Shown here one piece after another: positions 1-5,298 of a DNA stretch of 10,988 nt. How positions within the stretch are numbered: position 1 is the first letter of the stretch; every line of letters starts with the position of its first letter. A program made the position numbers and the translations under genes. The DNA comes from Rickettsiales bacterium (GTDB taxonomy: Bacteria > Pseudomonadota > Alphaproteobacteria > Rickettsiales > JANQQO01). The DNA lies in NCBI GenBank assembly GCA_028289305.1, contig JANQQO010000276.1:1-10988 (forward strand), in the 5' to 3' direction. The notes under the pieces are model-generated. The model did no database searches, was not told the DNA's origin, and saw only the letters and a program-made list of their open reading frames with translations.

Positions 1-439
1 AGAGGCCCTAAGCGATGATTACCTTGTCCCAATCGGCAAAGCCGCCGTGCTTCAGCCCGGCGAAGATGTCACCATTGTCGCCTATTCACTGCAGGTAAAA
101 TGGGCGCTGGAAGCCGCTGAGGCGCTTGCTAAGAAAAATATTTCCGCTGAGGTGATTGATTTGCGCAGCATCCGCCCGCTGGATATGCCCACCATCATCA
201 ACTCGGTAAACAAAACCCACCGCCTGGTGATCGTGGATGAATGCTGGCCGCAATATGGCGTTGCGTCTGAAATCGCCGCGCGCGTCACCGAGGAGGCCTT
301 CGATGCGCTGGATGCGCCGCCTGCCCGCGTCATGGCAAAAGATGTGCCGCTCCCTTACGCTGCCAATCTCGAGCAGCTCGCCTTGCCCCATACCGACGAT
401 ATCATCCACGCCGCCGAAGCGGTCTGTTACAGGAAATAG
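1..439 (+). CDS. pdhB: Pyruvate dehydrogenase E1 component, beta subunit (3' part only)
   Basis: This is the C-terminal ~145 residues of the thiamine-diphosphate-dependent E1 beta subunit, which with E1-alpha decarboxylates pyruvate and acetylates the lipoyl arm of E2. The open frame runs from the first base (phase starting at position 2) to TAG at 437-439, so the gene starts upstream of the window. The visible part is the transketolase C-terminal domain: a VPIGKA strand, then DVTIVAYS, the helix with EAAEAL, the EVIDLRSIRPLD segment, and RLVIVDECWPQYGVASEI, followed by the PLPYA.N.E...LP segment near the end. This pattern is typical of alphaproteobacterial PdhB. pdhC follows after only 18 bases, so the two are surely co-transcribed. 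A GTG at 47 is merely an internal codon, not a start. The related branched-chain 2-oxoacid dehydrogenase E1-beta is less likely given the pdhC/lpdA neighbours. Confidence 0.95.
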   Translation, partial: EALSDDYLVPIGKAAVLQPGEDVTIVAYSLQVKWALEAAEALAKKNISAEVIDLRSIRPLDMPTIINSVNKTHRLVIVDECWPQYGVASEIAARVTEEAFDALDAPPARVMAKDVPLPYAANLEQLALPHTDDIIHAAEAVCYRK

Positions 440-457
440 ATACAAGAGTAGCTGATT

Positions 458-1744
458 ATGCCCATAGAAATCTTAATGCCCGCATTATCGCCGACGATGA
501 CCGAAGGCACCCTCGCCAAGTGGCATAAAAAAGAGGGCGACGCCGTTGCTGCTGGCGATGTCCTCGCTGAGATCGAGACCGATAAAGCCACGATGGAAGT
601 CGAAGCTGTCGATGAAGGCACGCTCGGCAAAATCCTGGTGAAAGACGGCGCGGATAATGTGCCGGTCAATAAAGTCATCGCCCTGCTCTTGGAAGAAGGT
701 GAAGATAAAAAAGCCTTAAAAGACTACACGCCTGCTGAGCCCACACCAGCAGAAGAAACACCGGCAGAAACGCCTTCTGCCGCGTCTGACGCTACCGCAC
801 CTGCAGTCGCCGCCGTACCCCAGGCCGCTGCCTTAGCACCGCAAGCTACCAAAGCACCCGAGGCGCCCAAAGCCACCGATAGCGCCCGCGTCAAAGCCAG
901 CCCGCTTGCGCGCCGCATGGCCGAATCCTCAGGCATCGCCCTCGGCCGCATCACCGGCACCGGCCCGCATGGCCGCATCGTTAAAGCCGATGTTGAAGCG
1001 GCGATCACCGGTATTGGCGGCGCCATCCACCGCAACCCGGTCGAGTTCGTGCAACTGCCCAATAATAATATGCGCAAAACCATCGCCCGCCGCCTCACTG
1101 AGTCGAAGCAGCAGGTACCGCATTTCTACCTCACCATCGATCTCGTGCTCGATGCCCTGCTCGATGCGCGGAAAGCCTTAAACGGTAACGCGCCCACCAC
1201 CGAAGACAATGCGCCCAGCTTCAAGCTCTCGGTGAATGATTTCATCATCAAAGCCGTAGCCTTAGGCCTGCGCGATATCCCCGAAGCCAATGTCAGCTGG
1301 TATGACGATGCGCGCATTCGCTATAACAATGTCGATGTTTCGGTCGCCGTTGCCACCGAAGGCGGGCTCATCACGCCCATCATCAAGAATGCCGATCAAA
1401 AAACCCTGCCCGCCATTTCCGCCGAGATGAAGTCGCTCGCCGCGCGCGCGCGCGATGGCAAACTCGCACCGGAAGAATATGAAGGCGGCGGGTTTAGCCT
1501 CTCTAATCTCGGCATGTATGGCATCAAAGAATTCGCCGCCATCATCAACCCTCCGCAAGCCTGCATCTTAGCGGTCGGCCAAGGCGAAGAACGTGCCATG
1601 GTCCGTGCCGGCCAGCTTGCCACCGCTACCATGATGTCCGCCACGCTTGCTGTCGATCACCGCGCTGTGGATGGCGCACTCGGCGCCCAGTTCCTCGCCG
1701 CCTTCAAAAAATACATCGAACACCCCGTATTGATGCTGACGTAA
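458..1744 (+). CDS. pdhC: Pyruvate dehydrogenase E2, dihydrolipoyllysine acetyltransferase
   Basis: This 428-residue E2 core transfers the acetyl group from lipoyl-lysine to CoA in the cytosolic pyruvate dehydrogenase complex. Domains in order: a single N-terminal lipoyl domain (about 1-80) with the lipoylated Lys43 in ETDKATME; an Ala/Pro/Thr/Glu-rich flexible linker (about 90-140); the peripheral subunit-binding domain (about 146-183, ASPLARRMA...G.I.GTGPHGRI); and the acyltransferase domain (about 196-428). The catalytic motif DHRAVDG is present with His401 and Asp405, near a NLGMYGI segment usual in this family. Length and one-lipoyl architecture match alphaproteobacterial PDH-E2. The start at ATG 458 gives the canonical MPIEILMPALSPTM beginning; a weak AAGAG lies about 10 bases upstream. 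It follows pdhB by 18 bases, and 24 bases separate it from the next, unrelated gene. Confidence 0.97.
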   Translation: MPIEILMPALSPTMTEGTLAKWHKKEGDAVAAGDVLAEIETDKATMEVEAVDEGTLGKILVKDGADNVPVNKVIALLLEEGEDKKALKDYTPAEPTPAEETPAETPSAASDATAPAVAAVPQAAALAPQATKAPEAPKATDSARVKASPLARRMAESSGIALGRITGTGPHGRIVKADVEAAITGIGGAIHRNPVEFVQLPNNNMRKTIARRLTESKQQVPHFYLTIDLVLDALLDARKALNGNAPTTEDNAPSFKLSVNDFIIKAVALGLRDIPEANVSWYDDARIRYNNVDVSVAVATEGGLITPIIKNADQKTLPAISAEMKSLAARARDGKLAPEEYEGGGFSLSNLGMYGIKEFAAIINPPQACILAVGQGEERAMVRAGQLATATMMSATLAVDHRAVDGALGAQFLAAFKKYIEHPVLMLT

Positions 1745-1768
1745 CCTCTTTGTCATCCCAAGAAACCC

Positions 1769-2767
1769 ATGAGCGACGACATCTCTGCATATCTCTCCGA
1801 CGCCGACCTCGCCTATATACAAGACATATGGACCAGAGTGATGCTCCGTTTTGGCGAGTGGTGTGAAGCACATGAAAACGAAGAGTGGCTAAAAATAGCA
1901 CGTGAAGGCGGCGCTGGTGATGGATTTAGAGAAGGGTTCAGCAGGATAAAACATATATACGATAACCCTATTACTCACATAGTTGAAAATGAAGCGGCAC
2001 TTAGCAAAAAGGATGCACTGGTAGAAGGGTTTTCTGTGCATAACTATATGGAGCTTATCAATTATATACTGGGTTGCGGGAGTCATACAATGTCCTGTAA
2101 TCCGGGGCAAGAAGGTGTGTTGTATGGAAAACTGGACCATATTCATGAAATGTCTTGTCTGTCCACCGCGCAAAAAATAGCATTTCCCTTGTACACATTA
2201 GGATATGGAAATTATGAAGATTATGAAAAAAATCCTATTAGAACGAGTATAAAAGAGCACCATGGAGTCCTCTTTACTGCCATAGACATCTATGCAGCCA
2301 CAACATTCCTTAGAACACATATGTCAGACGAGATCAATAACGCCTATGCACAAGAGGGCTACCCCAAAGGAGACGATGCTTTTCGCCAGCAGAGAACCCT
2401 AGAAAACACCTCTGCCGGCAAAGCCACTGCGTCGATGATACAGGCATTACTAACCGCTGTGGGGCATGAGCCAGTACATACCAATAACGCCCTTGCTCAG
2501 GCAGAAAAAAACCCTATCTCTGTGCAGCAACTCTATGATTTTTTTGCTAACACACTCAAATCCAGCATACCCTGGGAACGGCTTGATATATATGATGATA
2601 TTGAGCCTTATGAAGTGCAACATTTAGAAAAATGCATAGCAGAATTCACCTATGCTTGCCACAAACTCGGCGCACAGGTAGAACTTGGCCCGCATACCCA
2701 AAGCGCACGGGAAAAAGCAGGTGACACCACTCAGCACGAACAAGGAGGAGGCCCTAACACACCATGA
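1769..2767 (+). CDS. Unrecognised 332-residue protein inside the PDH operon
   Basis: I do not recognise this protein. It appears soluble: no signal peptide, no long hydrophobic segment, mostly helix-like amphipathic stretches, and several Cys and His in the middle (about 103-165, with C103, C110, C130 and a HIHEM segment at 124-128) that do not form a motif I know. The tail (about 305-332) is polar and probably disordered. The start at ATG 1769 lacks a convincing Shine-Dalgarno sequence, so translation may depend on coupling to pdhC 24 bases upstream. The stop TGA overlaps the lpdA start as ATGA. Base and codon use differ from both neighbours: ATA for Ile and AGA for Arg recur (for example codons 17, 20 and 23), and the DNA from about 1810 to 2640 is visibly AT-rich, while both ends are closer to the local style. 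This suggests acquired DNA or a gene under different selection. The uninterrupted frame and the tight spacing argue that it is real. Confidence 0.8.
   Translation: MSDDISAYLSDADLAYIQDIWTRVMLRFGEWCEAHENEEWLKIAREGGAGDGFREGFSRIKHIYDNPITHIVENEAALSKKDALVEGFSVHNYMELINYILGCGSHTMSCNPGQEGVLYGKLDHIHEMSCLSTAQKIAFPLYTLGYGNYEDYEKNPIRTSIKEHHGVLFTAIDIYAATTFLRTHMSDEINNAYAQEGYPKGDDAFRQQRTLENTSAGKATASMIQALLTAVGHEPVHTNNALAQAEKNPISVQQLYDFFANTLKSSIPWERLDIYDDIEPYEVQHLEKCIAEFTYACHKLGAQVELGPHTQSAREKAGDTTQHEQGGGPNTP
2742..2750 (+). promoter_or_regulatory. Strong Shine-Dalgarno for lpdA within the upstream ORF
   Basis: AAGGAGGAG lies within the last codons of the unknown ORF, 13 bases before the lpdA ATG at 2764. It is a far better ribosome site than those of the other genes in this operon. 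It implies that lpdA is initiated independently as well as by coupling through the ATGA overlap. The spacing is a little longer than optimal. Confidence 0.6.
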
Positions 2768-4179
2768 GCACAGAGCAATTTGACATCATCATTATCGGCG
2801 GCGGCCCGGGCGGCTATGTTGCTGCGATCCGCGCCAGTCAACTCGGTATGAACACCGCCCTGGTCGAGCGCGAACATCTCGGCGGCATCTGCCTCAATTG
2901 GGGCTGCATCCCTACCAAAGCGCTGCTGCGCTCCTCGGAGGTGCACCACCTGCTCACCCATGCCGGTGATTACGGGTTTTCGGTGGAAAACGTAAAACCC
3001 GATGTGAAAAAAATCGTCAAGCGCTCGCGCGATATCGCCGGCCAGCTTTCCGGCGGCGTGAAGCATTTGCTTAAAAAACATAAGGTCACCGTCTTTGATG
3101 GTTTTGGGAAGCTCAATGGCAAACACGCGGTTGCTGTGCGTTCTGGCCCAGAGCGCGATGCGAAAAGAATCGCCGATCTTACTGCCCCGCATATCATTCT
3201 CGCCACCGGCGCGCGGGCCCGCACCCTGCCTGGGCTTGAACCTGATGGCACCATCATCTGGAGCTATAAAGAGGCCATGGTGCCAAAAACACTCCCCAAA
3301 TCCTTGCTCGTCGTTGGCTCTGGTGCAATCGGCATCGAGTTCGCAAGCTTCTACCGCTCCATGGGGGCGAAGGTCACCGTGGTCGAAGTGATGGACCGCA
3401 TCCTCCCCGCTGAAGATGCCGAAATTGCCGCCCTGGCGCATAAAGCCTTCGAAAAACAAGGCATGGTGCTGCATACAGGCACCACGGTCAGCAAAATCAC
3501 CACTACTAAAACCGGCGCCACCGCCACGCTCACCCCCAAAGAGGGCAAAGCAACCACGCTTAAAATCGATCGCGTCATCATGGCCGTCGGCATCACCGGT
3601 AATACTGAACATCTTGGCCTCGAGGGCACTAACATAAAGGTCGAAAAAGGCCATATCACTGTGGATGAATGGTTGCGCACCGGCGAAGACGGCGTCTACG
3701 CCATCGGTGATCTGGTTGGGCCACCCTGGCTTGCACATAAAGCCAGCCATGAAGGCGTGCTGTGCGTCGAAAAAATCGCTGGGGAAAATCACCTCACTCC
3801 GATTAAGCGCGAAAACATCCCCGGCTGCACCTATTGCATGCCACAAATTGCGAGCGTCGGCCTCACCGAAGCAGCCGCCAAGGATCACGGGCTCGATATC
3901 CGCGTTGGCCGTTTCCCCTTCATTGGCAACGGCAAGGCCATCGCACTCGGCGAACCAGAAGGTCTCATCAAAACCATCTTCGATGCCACCACCGGTGAGC
4001 TACTCGGCGCGCATATGATCGGCGCGGAAGTCACCGAACTCATCCACAGCATCGTGCTCGGCAAAACCATGGAGGCCACCGAGGCGGATTTCATCCACAG
4101 CATCTTCCCCCACCCCACATTATCGGAAATGCTGCATGAAAGCGTGCTCGATGCCTATTCCCGCGCCGTGCATATCTGA
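2764..4179 (+). CDS. lpdA: Dihydrolipoamide dehydrogenase (PDH E3)
   Basis: This 471-residue FAD flavoprotein reoxidises dihydrolipoyl-E2 and passes electrons to NAD+. Seen in the sequence: the N-terminal FAD-binding fingerprint IIIIGGGPGGYVAA (about 8-21); the redox-active disulfide Cys43/Cys48 in GGICLNWGCIPTKALLR; an ATGAR segment (148-152); the NAD-binding Rossmann motif VVGSGAIGIEFA (183-194); the second FAD contact YAIGDLVG; and the C-terminal dimerisation domain with the catalytic dyad His450 and Glu455 in HPTLSE. Length fits the family. A Trp between the redox cysteines (C-LNWG-C) is, to my knowledge, usual for the E3 that accompanies PDH in alphaproteobacteria, whereas the 2-oxoglutarate dehydrogenase E3 more often has Val. 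Its position after pdhC supports assignment to PDH. A 385-residue open frame on the opposite strand is only a shadow of this gene. Confidence 0.97.
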   Translation: MSTEQFDIIIIGGGPGGYVAAIRASQLGMNTALVEREHLGGICLNWGCIPTKALLRSSEVHHLLTHAGDYGFSVENVKPDVKKIVKRSRDIAGQLSGGVKHLLKKHKVTVFDGFGKLNGKHAVAVRSGPERDAKRIADLTAPHIILATGARARTLPGLEPDGTIIWSYKEAMVPKTLPKSLLVVGSGAIGIEFASFYRSMGAKVTVVEVMDRILPAEDAEIAALAHKAFEKQGMVLHTGTTVSKITTTKTGATATLTPKEGKATTLKIDRVIMAVGITGNTEHLGLEGTNIKVEKGHITVDEWLRTGEDGVYAIGDLVGPPWLAHKASHEGVLCVEKIAGENHLTPIKRENIPGCTYCMPQIASVGLTEAAAKDHGLDIRVGRFPFIGNGKAIALGEPEGLIKTIFDATTGELLGAHMIGAEVTELIHSIVLGKTMEATEADFIHSIFPHPTLSEMLHESVLDAYSRAVHI

Positions 4180-4199
4180 CCACCACACCGTAAATCCTC

Positions 4200-4228
4200 T
4201 ACACTATCCCCCAAAAATAGTGTATACT
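4200..4228 (+). promoter_or_regulatory. Putative promoter with operator-like inverted repeat upstream of the pilin gene
   Basis: A perfect 8-base inverted repeat, TACACTAT (4200-4207) and ATAGTGTA (4217-4224), is separated by 9 bases. Its right arm runs into TATACT (4223-4228), a close match to a sigma-70 -10 box about 32 bases before the pilin ATG. No good -35 hexamer stands 16-18 bases upstream, so activation or repression through the inverted repeat is plausible. No T-run follows, which argues against a simple intrinsic terminator for lpdA. The regulator is unknown. Confidence 0.4.
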
Positions 4229-4259
4229 ACAAGGAGATAGCCTGTAAGGAGGAGAGTGC

Positions 4260-4979
4260 ATGGAGAATAATATCCTAAAAGAAGAAAAAGGGTTCACCCT
4301 GGTGGAGCTTGGCATCGTGATTGTGATCGCGGCGCTCCTGGTTACCAGCGTGGTGGCGGCACAAAACCTGATCGCTGCAGCTAAAGTGCGCGGCGTTACC
4401 AAAGAAATTGAGGATCACCAAACCTCCTTCAACCTCTTCGTCAATAAATATCGTGCTTTCCCTGGCGATATGCGCAATGCCGATGAGTTCTTCGGTGGTA
4501 GCAACCGCGAAGGCGACGGTGACGCCCGCATTGAATATGCTGATGATGGCGAGAGCGATGGTCATGCTGCTGAAGGCAACCTCGCCTGGGAACATATGTC
4601 TGATGCTGGCTTTGCCGATGGCGAATTCGTATCAGCAGGTGATGCGGATGATGAGTTATACGTTCAAATTCCAGGCTCCCGCTCTATGGGCGGTGCGGCC
4701 GGGTTTGCCATGGATTATGATTCCTCAGCCCTAGGTAATCATCTTATCTTTGGTCTTGCCGATGGCACCGATGCGCTGGATGGCCCGATAGCAACGCCTG
4801 AACAAGCGAGCAATATCGATCTCAAACTCGATGACGGCCTGCCGAATAGCGGCATCATGGTTGCCAAACCTTTTGATGGAACCGACGCCGCTGCTAATTG
4901 CAATGATGGCAGCGATAACAACTATAAACTCGGTAATGACGACGATATCCTCTGCGTATCGTGGATGAAACTCGACTAA
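4260..4979 (+). CDS. Type IV pilin-like / pseudopilin-like protein
   Basis: A 239-residue exported protein with a class III prepilin signal: short charged leader ending in Lys-Gly (Gly11), then FTLVELGIVIVIAALLV, giving Phe at +1 and the conserved Glu at +5 (Glu16). The hydrophobic N-terminal helix (about 12-40) anchors it in the inner membrane before assembly by a prepilin peptidase/type IV pilus or type II secretion-like machine. Then come an amphipathic helix, a KYRAFPGDM motif (63-71) that I recall from orphan alphaproteobacterial pilin-like proteins, and an acidic, Gly/Asp-rich globular part. Cys214 and Cys232 near the C-terminus could form a disulfide loop like that of type IV pilins. 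The start is fixed by TAAGGAGGAG 6 bases before ATG 4260. No pilus assembly genes are nearby, so this is an isolated pilin gene whose machinery is encoded elsewhere. Major versus minor pilin cannot be decided from the sequence. Confidence 0.85.
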   Translation: MENNILKEEKGFTLVELGIVIVIAALLVTSVVAAQNLIAAAKVRGVTKEIEDHQTSFNLFVNKYRAFPGDMRNADEFFGGSNREGDGDARIEYADDGESDGHAAEGNLAWEHMSDAGFADGEFVSAGDADDELYVQIPGSRSMGGAAGFAMDYDSSALGNHLIFGLADGTDALDGPIATPEQASNIDLKLDDGLPNSGIMVAKPFDGTDAAANCNDGSDNNYKLGNDDDILCVSWMKLD

Positions 4980-5037
4980 TTTCCTCCTTAGTTGGGTAGA
5001 GGGCTCTAATTTATGTTCTTATCTAGACACTTATCGT

Positions 5038-5144
5038 GTCATTCCTGCGAAGGCAGGAATCTCTCCCTCCACCATCATCAATCTGCAAAAGAGATCCCCG
5101 CCTCTCGCCGCGCAAGCGCTGGCGCAGCGGGTCGCGGGGATGAC
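5038..5144. repeat. Composite palindromic intergenic repeat (two facing GTCATYCC units)
   Basis: The 316-base gap after the pilin gene (4980-5298) holds a compound inverted repeat. The left unit starts GTCATTCC and folds as TTCCTGC/GCAGGAA (5042-5059). The right unit, read on the - strand, starts GTCATCCCCGCG (from 5144) and ends in CGGGGATCTC. The two units face each other and share a GTCATYCC...GGRATCT frame, so the whole 107 bases can form a hairpin or cruciform. The right unit contains a 29-base block (5100-5128) found again, inverted, at 8356-8384. It is probably a REP/MITE-like element and may act as a transcript 3' end for the pilin gene. Confidence 0.75.
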
Positions 5145-5218
5145 AAGAACCACTAAACATCAACTGCTTACCTCCAATCCTGCAATTTATCTAAAATTTT
5201 AATAAAAAAAGCGGGATC

Positions 5219-5250
5219 TTAACGATTTATTAACCCTTTTGCGCTATAGT
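5219..5250 (+). promoter_or_regulatory. CtrA box and -10 element of a regulated promoter
   Basis: TTAACGATTTATTAAC (5219-5234) is an exact match to the alphaproteobacterial CtrA full site TTAA-N7-TTAAC. A TATAGT hexamer follows at 5245-5250 in the position of a -10 box, so the CtrA site would lie over the -35 region, as at CtrA-activated promoters in Caulobacter. About 49 bases separate this -10 from the start of the Cys-rich protein gene. An AT-rich stretch (about 5185-5215) lies just upstream. Match to the known consensus is seen directly; activity is inferred. Confidence 0.65.
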
Positions 5251-5298
5251 GAAAGTGTGGTATGCACACATAATATAACAATACCCTAGGATAATTTG

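Noticed and set aside
1752..1759. GTCATCCC just after pdhC as a remnant of the palindromic repeat family
   Set aside because: Only eight bases match, with no partner GGGATGAC near the other end of the inserted gene; could be chance.
2731..3888. 385-residue open frame on the - strand
   Set aside because: It lies exactly opposite lpdA, which has every catalytic motif. Long antisense frames are expected opposite codon-biased genes, and there is no ribosome site or recognisable domain.
5038..5144. CRISPR-like or tandem array
   Set aside because: The repeats are palindromic units present once or twice, not a series of regularly spaced direct repeats with spacers.
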